Shown: positions 18,104 to 25,959 of the stretch, piece after piece | Layout of the letters: the number at the start of each line of letters is the position of its first letter | How positions within the stretch are numbered: the first letter of the stretch is position 1 | Source of the DNA: Ramlibacter sp. Leaf400 | GTDB taxonomy: Bacteria > Pseudomonadota > Gammaproteobacteria > Burkholderiales > Burkholderiaceae_C | Assembly: GCF_001424545.1 (NCBI RefSeq) | Contig: NZ_LMQL01000001.1 | Span: forward strand, 1,198 to 65,197 | DNA: 64,000 nt | Direction of reading: 5' to 3' | Made by a program: the position numbers and the translations under genes | Notes under the pieces: generated by a model | Seen by the model: only the letters and a program-made list of their open reading frames with translations | Databases searched by the model: none | What the model was told of the DNA's origin: nothing

Positions 18104-18179
18104 GGCCCGGTAGCTCAGTTGGTAGAGCAGCGGATTGAAAATCCGCGTGTCGGTGGTTCGATTCCGCCCCAGGCCACCA
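18104..18179 (+). tRNA. trnF: tRNA-Phe (anticodon GAA)
   Basis: 76 nt with encoded CCA. Anticodon arm GCGGA-TTGAAAA-TCCGC reads GAA. T-arm is GGTGG-TTCGATT-CCGCC. The acceptor stem is GGCCCGG against CCAGGCC, which leaves a C-A mismatch at the fifth pair (18108 with 18171); the other six pairs are Watson-Crick. A 20-nt piece of its 3' half is repeated at 18798. Confidence 0.95.
18150..18169 (+). repeat. Direct repeat, tRNA-Phe copy (possible att core)
   Basis: TCGGTGGTTCGATTCCGCCC, spanning the variable-loop/T-arm part of tRNA-Phe, is repeated exactly at 18798-18817. T-arm duplications flanking integrase genes are the usual footprint of island insertion at a tRNA. Confidence 0.6.
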
Positions 18180-18190
18180 GATCCAAGGAA

Positions 18191-18220
18191 AGCCCTTGAT
18201 CGAAAGATCAGGGGCTTTTT
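18191..18220 (+). terminator. Intrinsic terminator after tRNA-Phe
   Basis: AGCCCTTGATC (18191-18201) pairs over 11 bp, one T-G, with GATCAGGGGCT (18206-18216) around a GAAA tetraloop, followed by a run of five Ts. It separates tRNA-Phe from tRNA-Gly, which begins 13 nt later. Confidence 0.9.
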
Positions 18221-18232
18221 CTTCGGCACCCC

Positions 18233-18308
18233 GCGGGAATAGCTCAGTTGGTAGAGCGCAACCTTGCCAAGGTTGAGGTCGAGAGTTCGAGACTCTTTTC
18301 CCGCTCCA
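18233..18308 (+). tRNA. trnG: tRNA-Gly (anticodon GCC)
   Basis: 76-nt cloverleaf with acceptor GCGGGAA / TTCCCGC, anticodon arm CAACC-TTGCCAA-GGTTG reading GCC, T-loop TTCGAGA, discriminator T and encoded CCA. All stems pair. It lies directly behind a terminator without room for a normal promoter, so it probably depends on read-through or on a promoter inside the hairpin DNA. Confidence 0.95.
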
Positions 18309-18459
18309 TTTGGATGGCGTCAGCCGATCCGTCCGAACCACAGCACGGACAAGCTCGCGCCCGCCACGCAATCACGACGCTCGGCAGCTTCACGGCTCCG
18401 GGCGGTTCGCGTTTGAATCAACGCCGGATACGAGAAGAGCAGCTTTGTGCTTTGAGCCC

Positions 18460-18656
18460 TCGTGAGGAGCACGAGCCCACGCGGTTTCCTGTGTATTCGC
18501 CGAAGGCGTCGCAAGGGATACCGCATTCGTCGCAACGTCGGCATCGCTGACAACGTTCGCATCCACGATCTGCGACATACGTTCAGTTTAGCAATGAGCC
18601 TGAGCGGCTATCGCGTGAGGAAATTAAGCTTGCTAGCTTCCATCTTTCACGACTGA
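18460..18656 (+). pseudogene. Decayed tyrosine integrase fragment
   Basis: About 65 codons remain. The frame opening at 18462 reads VGIADN, then VRIHDLRHTFSLAMSLSGYR, then a stop. IHDLRHTF (18561-18584) is the box-II H-x-L-R-H motif of phage-type tyrosine recombinases. In the neighbouring frame just upstream, EEHEPTRFPVYSPKASQG resembles the segment that normally precedes this box, so a frameshift has split it. The N-terminal domain and the catalytic tyrosine are missing. It lies between two copies of a tRNA-Phe segment, which fits an island remnant. Confidence 0.6.
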
Positions 18657-18797
18657 TCCGCTCGACTGAAAGCGGCAGGCGGTAGGGCCTCGGGGAGCCT
18701 GGCGCGCACGTCTGGCACCACGCGACTGGGACACTGCGCCGGACCCAGAGAGTGGAAACCACAAGGAAATCACTAGGGTTGGCGAGGCCTGTGCGTA

Positions 18798-18817
18798 TCG
18801 GTGGTTCGATTCCGCCC
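18798..18817 (+). repeat. Direct repeat, second copy of the tRNA-Phe T-arm segment
   Basis: An exact 20-nt match to 18150-18169. The flanks differ (TA before; AAGGAC after, versus CAGGCC in the tRNA), so this is not a whole tRNA. It is followed by the AAGGACA / TGTCCTT inverted repeat. It would be the distal end of a former insertion. Confidence 0.6.
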
Positions 18818-18863
18818 AAGGACAACATCTCCTAATGTCCTTGCGCAGCAAGGATTTCCGACC

Positions 18864-18888
18864 AAAGGGGCTCCATGTGAGCCCCTTT
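18864..18888. terminator. Bidirectional terminator
   Basis: AAAGGGGCTC (18864-18873) pairs perfectly with GAGCCCCTTT (18879-18888) around CATGT; CTTCATT follows on the plus strand. On the minus strand it lies 28 nt after the cytochrome c stop codon and can end that operon. Confidence 0.8.
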
Positions 18889-18915
18889 CTTCATTCCTCT
18901 CGGCACCAGTTCCGG

Positions 18916-19248
18916 CTATCTGACCGACAGGATGAACTCAGCCAGCACCTTCGCATCGGCCTCGGACACCTGAGGCTGCGGAGGCATGGGCAACTGGCCC
19001 CACACGCCGACCCCGCCCTCCCGGATCTTCCTGGCCAGCATGTCCGCGGCCCCGCTGTCGCCGCTGTACTTGGCGGCCACGTCCTTCATGGACGGTCCCA
19101 GCCGTTTCTGGTCGATGGCGTGACAGGCCAGGCAGTTGGATTTCTTGAACAGCTCCTCGTCTGCGACGGCGGAACCGGCAAGAAACAGGGAACCACAAGC
19201 CGAGGCGGCAGCCACAGCCCGGCGCATCGACTTCGGCTGGTGGAGCAT
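18916..19248 (-). CDS. Cytochrome c (c551/c552-like), periplasmic
   Basis: 110 aa class I monohaem cytochrome c. A signal peptide ends near AGSAVA/DEEL. The haem motif CLACH is at 39-43 and the likely axial methionine is M88 in LPMPPQ. MKDVAAKY and the C-terminal VLAEFILSV helix match the c551/c552 family. The start at 19248 overlaps the upstream dehydrogenase stop as TGATG; a second ATG at 19227 would also leave a full signal peptide. Position suggests it takes electrons from the PQQ enzyme encoded upstream. Confidence 0.9.
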   Translation of the reverse strand: MLHQPKSMRRAVAAASACGSLFLAGSAVADEELFKKSNCLACHAIDQKRLGPSMKDVAAKYSGDSGAADMLARKIREGGVGVWGQLPMPPQPQVSEADAKVLAEFILSVR

Positions 19249-20639
19249 CAGCTGGGCGTCATCCGGTAGATCTCGCCTTCGTCCGTGGCGACGAACAGGC
19301 TCCCGTCCGGCCCCTGGACCGCCGAGCGGAAGCGGCCCGCCGGCATGGGCAGCGACATGGTGGTTCTCTTGGCCGAGGCGCCATCGGCGCTGATGTCCAG
19401 GACATCGAGGCGATTGCCGACGGGCGTTCCGTGGATGCCGATGCCCATATAGGACACCACCATCTTCCCGTCCCAGCCCTTCCACTGCTTGCCGTTCAGG
19501 AAGGTGCCCGACGACATGCCCTGGGACAGGCCCTCGTTGGTCCAGGCCGGCTTCATCGCATTCGGATAGGTGCGAAGGTCCGTCATCGGCATGAAGGCGG
19601 ACCGTTCCTTGTTGGGCATGGCGCCCATCTGGTTGGGGCTGTAGCCGCAGTACCTGTCGGGACAATCGCCACGACCGTTGACGTTGGAACGCGGATCCCA
19701 CCCACCGTTGCCGCCCGGCACGAGGGCGGTCACCTCATCCGTATGCCAGGGGCCGTTCTCGATCGTGAAGGGCTGGTTGGAGCCCGGGCGGAAAGCGATC
19801 CCCTGGGGATTGCGGTGCCCGTAGGTGAAGACTCGCGGATCGAATCCCTGCGGCGGGTTGTTCCCCGGAGCGGCCTTGCCCTCACGGTCGATCCGCAGGA
19901 CCTTGCCGCCCATGCGCGTCGGGCTTTGGGGCACTTCGCCGTTGTGGTTGTCGCCCGTGGTCACGTACAGGAAGCCGTCGGCGGGTCCGAAGCGGATGCG
20001 TCCGCCGTTGTGTGCGCCCGAGTCGCCGAAGGGGTGGTCGCTCTTGGCGACCTTGTAGGGGATGTCCGTGACGATGTCCTTCCGGTCGGACAACCGGGTC
20101 CCGTCGGGGCTCACCGCGAAGCGGATGACGCGGTTGGTCGTCGGCTGCGCCATGCTGGAGGTGGAGTACACGTAGACGTACCGGTTGCTGGCGAAGTTGG
20201 GGTCGACCGCAACGCCGTTCATGCCGGCCTGGCCATCGCAGATCAGGTCAGGGGCCGTGGTGGCGTAACCCTGCGAATCCTTCATGCCCAGCAGGCGGGT
20301 GACGGTGCCGGAGGGCTGCCGCACTGAGAGGCCCTTGCACTTCTCCGTGAAGAACATGGTTCCATCGGGCAGGAAGGCCATGTCCCACGGGTTGCTCAAC
20401 TTGGACAGCACGGGAGTGGCCGCCAGGTTCGGCGCCTGTTGTGTCTGGGGCGCCTGTGGCTGTGCTTGCTGCGCGGGTGGCGGAGCAGAGGCGCAAGAGG
20501 CGATGAGGCCGGTCGCACCCAGGAGCAGGTAGGTCTCGATGCTTGCGGGGCGCCTGGTGGTCGTCCCGCTGGCCCCGTGCCGGGGCCGGGCGCTGGCGAA
20601 CTGACTTGCCCATCCATGGGCCTGGGTCGGCTTCTTCAT
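19248..20639 (-). CDS. PQQ-dependent sugar (glucose/sorbosone-type) dehydrogenase
   Basis: 463 aa. The six-bladed propeller region starts near residue 73 (PVLSKLSNPWDMAFLPDGTM). Family motifs include GAHNGGRIRFGP with H210, LYVTTGD, and GHRNPQG at 274-280, as in soluble PQQ aldose dehydrogenases. The N-terminus has a twin arginine (R29-R30) before a hydrophobic stretch ending in IASC49, so it may be an exported lipoprotein. The ATG was chosen because AAGGAGG stands just upstream. A cytochrome c gene overlaps its stop, so oxidation in the periplasm probably feeds the respiratory chain. Confidence 0.85.
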   Translation of the reverse strand: MKKPTQAHGWASQFASARPRHGASGTTTRRPASIETYLLLGATGLIASCASAPPPAQQAQPQAPQTQQAPNLAATPVLSKLSNPWDMAFLPDGTMFFTEKCKGLSVRQPSGTVTRLLGMKDSQGYATTAPDLICDGQAGMNGVAVDPNFASNRYVYVYSTSSMAQPTTNRVIRFAVSPDGTRLSDRKDIVTDIPYKVAKSDHPFGDSGAHNGGRIRFGPADGFLYVTTGDNHNGEVPQSPTRMGGKVLRIDREGKAAPGNNPPQGFDPRVFTYGHRNPQGIAFRPGSNQPFTIENGPWHTDEVTALVPGGNGGWDPRSNVNGRGDCPDRYCGYSPNQMGAMPNKERSAFMPMTDLRTYPNAMKPAWTNEGLSQGMSSGTFLNGKQWKGWDGKMVVSYMGIGIHGTPVGNRLDVLDISADGASAKRTTMSLPMPAGRFRSAVQGPDGSLFVATDEGEIYRMTPS

Positions 20640-20968
20640 GATGGCCTCCTTGTTGCCTGGCCCGATCGGCGTCAACCCGCCGCTGGCCAAGACAAAGTCA
20701 AGGTCAATCGCGATCTGTTTTCTATCCGGGTCTTTGCTAGCTATCGCGAGTGGCGCGTCATCGCTTTTTTCGTTTGGAGTCGCCAGCCGAGCACGCGCGA
20801 CTTATCTCTCGGGGCGAATAGTCGATCGTTCGTTTTCATTTGTCGCGAACAAACACCGAACCTATTCTCCAAACACGCTCCCGGCCGCAGGCCCCCTGAC
20901 CCCGACAGCAACCACCAGCGCCGCCCCCGCGCAGCTGGCGAAGCCTTGACCGTCCAAAGGATGAAGAC
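20640..20968. promoter_or_regulatory. Divergent promoter region
   Basis: 329 nt between the divergent dehydrogenase and aminotransferase genes. Locally AT-richer than the genes (around 20695-20870), as expected for two promoters. I find no confident -35/-10 pair, terminator or riboswitch. A 103-codon frame over it has no family features. Confidence 0.4.
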
Positions 20969-22171
20969 GTGATCCACATCGCCGATCGACTGAATCGAAT
21001 CAAACCGTCCCCGAGCTCCATGGCCGGCCAGCGCGTGCGCGAGCTGCGCGCCGCCGGGCGCGACGTCCTGGGCCTCACCGCCGGCGAGCCGGACTTCGAC
21101 ACGCCGCTGCACATCCGGCAGGCCGCGCAGCGGGCGATGGAAGCGGGCAAGACCAAGTACACCGACGTCGGGGGCACGCCCGAGCTCAAGGCGGCCATCC
21201 GCGACAAGTTCGCGCGGGAGAACGGGCTGCACTACGAGACCAGCGAGATCATCGCGTGCACCGGCGCCAAGCAGGCCATCTTCAACGCCCTGATGTGCAC
21301 GGTCGAGCACGGCGCCGAGGTGATCATCCCCGCACCCTGCTGGGTGTCCTATCCGGACATCGTCCGGCTGGCCGGAGGATCACCGGTGCTGGTCCCATGC
21401 GATGCCGCCTCCGGCTTCAAGCTGACGCCGGACCAGCTCGAGCGCGCCATCACGCCGCGCACGCGGTGGCTGCTGCTCAATTCGCCGAACAACCCCAGCG
21501 GCGCGGTCATCACGCGCGACGAGATGCGCGCGCTGGCCGACGTGCTGCTGCGCCACCCGCACGTGTGCATCCTCGCGGACGACATCTACGAGCACCTGGT
21601 CTACGACGACCGCGAGTTCGTCACGCCCGCGCAGGTCGAGCCGCGGCTGAGGGACAGGACCCTGACCGTCAACGGCGTCTCCAAGGCCTACGCCATGACC
21701 GGCTGGCGCATCGGCTATGCCGCCGGCCCCGCCGCGCTGATCAAGAACATGGTCAAGCTGCAGTCGCAGAGCACGTCCAATCCGTCGTCCATCTCGCAGG
21801 CCGCCGCCGTCGCCGCCCTGAACGGGCCGCAGGACTTCATCCCCGAAACGCGCGCCGTCTTCCAGCGGCGCCGCGACCTGGTCGTGGAGCTGTTGAACCA
21901 GGCGCCCGGCGTGCGCTGCCACCGGCCCGAGGGCGCGTTCTACCTGTTCGCGTCCTGCGAAGGCGCCATCGGCAAGAAGTCGCCGCGAGGCTCGACCATC
22001 GCCACCGACATGGACTTCACGCTGCACCTGCTGGACGCCGCCAACATCGCCGTGATCCAGGGCGACGCCTACGGACTCTCGCCGTTCTTCCGCATCTCCT
22101 TCGCGGATTCGGAGGAGCGCCTGCGCGAGGGGTGCCGGCGCATCCGCCTGGCGTGCGAGGAGCTCGCATGA
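20969..22171 (+). CDS. Pyridoxal-phosphate aminotransferase (class I, aspartate type)
   Basis: 400 aa fold-type I enzyme transferring amino groups between amino and keto acids. The substrate-side motif LTAGEPDFDTP lies near residue 35, NSPNNPSGAV follows, and the PLP lysine is K239 in NGVSKAYAMTGWRIGY. Length and motifs fit AspC-like subgroup 1-beta enzymes. Start is GTG after AAAGGATGAAGAC. Its stop overlaps the hydantoinase-A start (ATGA), so it belongs to a coupled catabolic operon, and the substrate is probably an amino acid handled by the downstream enzymes. Confidence 0.88.
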   Translation: MIHIADRLNRIKPSPSSMAGQRVRELRAAGRDVLGLTAGEPDFDTPLHIRQAAQRAMEAGKTKYTDVGGTPELKAAIRDKFARENGLHYETSEIIACTGAKQAIFNALMCTVEHGAEVIIPAPCWVSYPDIVRLAGGSPVLVPCDAASGFKLTPDQLERAITPRTRWLLLNSPNNPSGAVITRDEMRALADVLLRHPHVCILADDIYEHLVYDDREFVTPAQVEPRLRDRTLTVNGVSKAYAMTGWRIGYAAGPAALIKNMVKLQSQSTSNPSSISQAAAVAALNGPQDFIPETRAVFQRRRDLVVELLNQAPGVRCHRPEGAFYLFASCEGAIGKKSPRGSTIATDMDFTLHLLDAANIAVIQGDAYGLSPFFRISFADSEERLREGCRRIRLACEELA

Positions 22172-24288
22172 AGGCGCAGCAGACGAAGGACTGGGCGATC
22201 GGCATCGACATCGGGGGCACGTTCACCGACGTCGTCGCCCTGGATTACGCCGCGGGCAAGCTGCACAGCCTGAAGGTGCTGACGACGCACGGCGATCCCA
22301 CCGAAGCCGTGATCAGTGGCGTCACCGGGCTGCTCCATTCCTGCGACATCGATCCTTCGCGGGTCACGCGGGTGGTGCATGCCACGACGCTGTTCACCAA
22401 CGCGCTGATCGAAAGAGGCGGCGTGCGCACCGGCCTGCTGACGAACGAAGGCTTCTCCGACGTCATCGAGATCGGCCACGAGCGCAAGTACGACCTCTAC
22501 GACCTGACGATCGAGCGCGCGCCGGCGCTGGTGCCGCGCAACCTGCGCCAGGAGATCGGCGGTCGGCTGGACGCGCAGGGCAACGAGCTGGAACCGCTGG
22601 ACCGCACCGGCGTGCGCGCCGCCGTCCGGCGCCTGGTCGATGCCGGCGTGGAGTCGGTCGCGGTCTGCCTGCTCCACTCGTACGCTTCCGGACAGCACGA
22701 GAGGGCGGTGGCCGAATGGATCCGGCAGGACTTCCCCGATCTCGGACTCACGCTGTCGTGCGACGTGGCGCCCGTGATCCGGGAGTTCGAACGGGTCTCG
22801 ACGACGGTCGCCAATGCCTACATCAAGCCGCTGGCCACGCGGTACCTCGACTCGCTGGAGACGCGCCTGGCGGCCCTGGGCCTGCGAAGCGGCGTCCTCA
22901 TGATGCTGTCCAACGGCGGCCTGAGCCACGTCTCGGACGCCAAGCGCAACCCGATCGAGCTGCTCGAATCCGGACCGGCCGCCGGCGCCATCTCGGCCAC
23001 GCACTACGGCCAGCGCGACGGCCATTCCGACCTGCTCGCCTTCGACATGGGCGGCACCACGGCCAAGCTGTGCCTCGTCGAGCACGCCAAGCCGTCGATC
23101 GCCTTCGGCTTCGAGGCCGCCCGGCGCAAGCGTTTCGCCGAAGGCAGCGGACTGCCGCTGAAGATCACGACGGTCGACCTGATCGAGATCGGCGCCGGCG
23201 GCGGCAGCATCGCCCACCGCGACCTGCTGGGCCTGCTCAAGGTCGGGCCCGCGAGTGCGGGCTCGGAGCCGGGGCCCGCCTGCTATGGGCGCGGAGGCGA
23301 GCAACCCACCGTCACGGACGCGAACCTCGTGCTCGGTTACCTCAACCCGGGCTATTTCGCCGGCGGCACGCTGCACATCGACACGGAGCTCGCCCGCCAG
23401 TCGCTGGACGGCCTGGCCCGCTCGATCGAGCGCGACGTGGTGGAAGTGGCCTGGGGCGTGCACGACATCGTGGCCGAGAACATGGCTGGCGCTGCGCGCG
23501 TGCACGTCGCCGAGCGCGGCCGCGACCCGCGTGATTTCGTGCTGCTGTGCACGGGCGGCGGCGGCCCCCTGCATTCGTACTACGTGGCGCAGAAGATCGG
23601 CGTGCGGACCATCATCTGCCCGCCCGCGGCCGGCGTGGCGTCGGCCTACGGATTGCTGGTGGCGCCCGCGCGCGCCGACCGCTCCAGGACCGTCACGTTC
23701 CGGCCCGCGACGAATTCGCTGGAAGAGCTCGAGCAGGCGTTCACCGCCCTGGAGCGCGACGCGCAAGCGGCGCTGGACAACGTCTCCACCACGTTCGGCC
23801 CGGCCCGGCTCACCCGCCAGGCGGACGGGCGCTTCGTCGGCCAGGGCTTCAACCTGTCGGTGACGCTGCCGGCCGGTCCCTACGCCGGCGACGGTGCGCC
23901 GTCGGTGCAGGCCACCCGCAGCGCGCTGGTCGATGCGTTCGAGGCGGTGTACCGCGAGAAGTTCGGGCGCACGCCGCCCGACGTGCCGGTGGAGCTGGTC
24001 AACCTGCGGGTGTCCGGCGAGTCGCCGCCGCGCAAGCAGTTCGAACCCGACAGCCTGCCGACCGGCGAGAAGGCGAGCCCGAAGGCGATGCGGCAGGTCT
24101 ATTTCAAGGAAGCCGGTGACTACGTGCCCACGCCGGTGTTCGAGCGGTCCGCATTGCGGGCCGGCTTCACCGCTGAAGGCCCGCTGCTGATCGAGGACGC
24201 GAGCTCGACCCTGGTGGTCGGGCCGAGAGGACACGTCCAGCAGTCCCCGAGCGGAAACCTGGTGATCACGATCAAGGACGCAGCATGA
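22168..24288 (+). CDS. hyuA: Hydantoinase/oxoprolinase family protein, subunit A
   Basis: 706 aa. The N-terminus IGIDIGGTFTDVVALD carries the actin-like ATP-binding loop (residues 12-21) of HyuA/oxoprolinase proteins. Further family motifs are ERVSTTVANAYIKPL, LLAFDMGGTTAKLCLVE and LCTGGGGPLHSYYVAQ. These enzymes open cyclic amides such as hydantoins or 5-oxoproline using ATP, together with the B subunit; some act as acetone or acetophenone carboxylases. The exact substrate cannot be read from the sequence. ATGA overlaps at both ends indicate translational coupling. Confidence 0.9.
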   Translation: MKAQQTKDWAIGIDIGGTFTDVVALDYAAGKLHSLKVLTTHGDPTEAVISGVTGLLHSCDIDPSRVTRVVHATTLFTNALIERGGVRTGLLTNEGFSDVIEIGHERKYDLYDLTIERAPALVPRNLRQEIGGRLDAQGNELEPLDRTGVRAAVRRLVDAGVESVAVCLLHSYASGQHERAVAEWIRQDFPDLGLTLSCDVAPVIREFERVSTTVANAYIKPLATRYLDSLETRLAALGLRSGVLMMLSNGGLSHVSDAKRNPIELLESGPAAGAISATHYGQRDGHSDLLAFDMGGTTAKLCLVEHAKPSIAFGFEAARRKRFAEGSGLPLKITTVDLIEIGAGGGSIAHRDLLGLLKVGPASAGSEPGPACYGRGGEQPTVTDANLVLGYLNPGYFAGGTLHIDTELARQSLDGLARSIERDVVEVAWGVHDIVAENMAGAARVHVAERGRDPRDFVLLCTGGGGPLHSYYVAQKIGVRTIICPPAAGVASAYGLLVAPARADRSRTVTFRPATNSLEELEQAFTALERDAQAALDNVSTTFGPARLTRQADGRFVGQGFNLSVTLPAGPYAGDGAPSVQATRSALVDAFEAVYREKFGRTPPDVPVELVNLRVSGESPPRKQFEPDSLPTGEKASPKAMRQVYFKEAGDYVPTPVFERSALRAGFTAEGPLLIEDASSTLVVGPRGHVQQSPSGNLVITIKDAA

Positions 24289-25913
24289 CGACCAAGACCC
24301 CTGCCGCCGCGGACACGGGCGCCACCGATCCGATCTTCCTGGAAGTGTTCTGGACCCGCGTGCGTTCGATCGCGGACGAGGCGGCCAAGCTGATCGTCCG
24401 CACGTCGTTCTCGACCCTGTCTTCGGAGGCCAACGACTTCGCCGTCGTCGTCACCGACTCGCAAGGCCGGTCGCTGGCCGAGAACAGCGGGAGCATCCCC
24501 TCGTTCATCGGCACGCTGCCGCGCACGGTGCGTGCCGTGCTCGACCAGGTCGGCGCGGGCGCGATGGAACCGGGCGACGTGTTCATCACCAACAACCCCT
24601 GGATCGGCACCGGCCACCTCAACGACGTGTGCCTGGTCAAGCCGATCTTCCATCAGGCGCGCCTGGTGGGCTTCGCGGCGACGGCCGGCCACGTGCCGGA
24701 CATCGGCGGCAAGATCCGCTCGGTCGACGCCCGCGAGCTGTTCGAGGAAGGGTTCCACATCCCCGTCATGCGGCTGCTGCGCAACGGCCGGCCCGACGAG
24801 TCGCTGCTGACCCTCATCCGCACCAACGTGCGGACCCCCGAGCAGACCGTCGGCGACATCTGGTCGCAAGTGGGCGCGGTGGAACTGATCGCGACGCGCC
24901 TGGGTGAAGTGCTGGGCGAGTACGGCCTGGCCGGCATCGACGACCTGGCGGCCGCCCTGTTCGACCGCAGCGAAGCGGCCATGCGGGAGGCGATCCGCAA
25001 GATCCCCGAAGGCGAATACCGCTACGAGATGGAGACCGACGGCTTCGACCAGAGGCTGCGGTTCGTGGTCGCCGTGCGCGTGGCCGATGGCCGCGTCGAG
25101 TGCGATTTCACCGGCACGTCCGGGCAGCAGCCGCGCGCGATCAATTGCGTGCTGGCCTACACGTCGGCGATGACGGTTTACGCGATCAAGTGCCTGCTGC
25201 TTCCCGAGCTGTCGAACAACGATGGGCTGTTCCGCCCGATCGTGGCGATCGCCCCGGCGGGGACCATCCTCAACCCCAACTCGCCGGCCCCTGTCGGTGG
25301 TCGCGCGTGTACCGGCCACTACGTGCCGGTGGCGATCTTCGGCGCACTGGCCTCGGTGCTGCCCGACCGCGTGATGGCGGGTGCGGGGTCGCCGCTGTGG
25401 ATCGCCAACCTCTCGGGGACGCGCAGCAACGGCAAGCCTTTCGCCACCGTCCTTTTCTACAACGGTGGACTGGGCGCGACCGCGGGCAAGGACGGCTCTT
25501 CGGCGATGTCCTGGCCGAGCAACATCTCTCCCACCCCCATCGAGGTGGCGGAGCGGGACAGCCCGCTGTTCTTCCGCTACAAGCGGCTGCGGCCCGGCTC
25601 GGGCGGGGCCGGCCGGTTCCGCGGCGGCCTCGGCGAAGAGATCTGTTTCGTCAACCGGCACGAGACGCCCGTGTCCATCGTGTTCCTGACGGAGCGGATC
25701 CGCGTGCCCGCGCCGGGTCTTGCGGGCGGCGGCCACGGCGCCTGCGGCGAGGTGCTGGTCAATGGCGTGGCCATCGACAGCCGGCGGCCCCACGTCCTGG
25801 CCCCCAATGACGAAGTGATCTTGCGCACGCCCGGTGGCGGGGGCTACGGCCCCCTTGCCGAGCGCGACGAGAACCTCGTTTCAGCGGACCGGCTGCACGG
25901 CTACGCCCGCTGA
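24285..25913 (+). CDS. hyuB: Hydantoinase B/oxoprolinase family protein
   Basis: 542 aa HyuB-type partner of the preceding gene, which it overlaps by 4 nt. Family features include DPIFLEVFWTRVRSIADEAA, the metal-site-like GDVFITNNPWIGTGHLNDV, and the C-terminal RYKRLRPGSGGAGRFRGGLG. Together with subunit A it should form the ATP-dependent cyclic-amide hydrolase or a related carboxylase. A short spacer separates it from a Bug-type receptor gene, consistent with uptake and use of the same compound. Confidence 0.9.
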   Translation: MTTKTPAAADTGATDPIFLEVFWTRVRSIADEAAKLIVRTSFSTLSSEANDFAVVVTDSQGRSLAENSGSIPSFIGTLPRTVRAVLDQVGAGAMEPGDVFITNNPWIGTGHLNDVCLVKPIFHQARLVGFAATAGHVPDIGGKIRSVDARELFEEGFHIPVMRLLRNGRPDESLLTLIRTNVRTPEQTVGDIWSQVGAVELIATRLGEVLGEYGLAGIDDLAAALFDRSEAAMREAIRKIPEGEYRYEMETDGFDQRLRFVVAVRVADGRVECDFTGTSGQQPRAINCVLAYTSAMTVYAIKCLLLPELSNNDGLFRPIVAIAPAGTILNPNSPAPVGGRACTGHYVPVAIFGALASVLPDRVMAGAGSPLWIANLSGTRSNGKPFATVLFYNGGLGATAGKDGSSAMSWPSNISPTPIEVAERDSPLFFRYKRLRPGSGGAGRFRGGLGEEICFVNRHETPVSIVFLTERIRVPAPGLAGGGHGACGEVLVNGVAIDSRRPHVLAPNDEVILRTPGGGGYGPLAERDENLVSADRLHGYAR

Positions 25914-25959
25914 TGCCGCCGCCGATGTTTCCTTCACTTTCCTTCCTGAGGTGTCACTG

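Larger units (their letters stand above)
18309..18915. other. Gene-poor tRNA-adjacent region (probable island scar)
   Basis: 607 nt without an intact gene. It holds the integrase fragment, a copy of the tRNA-Phe T-arm segment (18798), a small inverted repeat AAGGACA / TGTCCTT (18818-18842) and a terminator hairpin (18864-18888). Base composition is visibly less GC-rich than in the flanking genes. Short minus-strand frames here only mirror tRNA-like sequence and are not credible. Confidence 0.6.

Noticed and set aside
18248..18550. A 100-codon plus-strand frame starting in tRNA-Gly
   Set aside because: It begins inside a tRNA gene and only its end resembles integrase sequence, which I treat as part of the decayed fragment.
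18583..18851. Short minus-strand frames with GGIEPPIRTG-like or AESNHRYAQ-like peptides
   Set aside because: Such peptides are common artefacts of translating tRNA T-arm sequence; the T-arm repeat at 18798 explains them.
20638..20949. A 103-codon plus-strand frame in the divergent promoter region
   Set aside because: It overlaps the start of the dehydrogenase gene, has no ribosome site or family features, and the region is better explained as promoter DNA.
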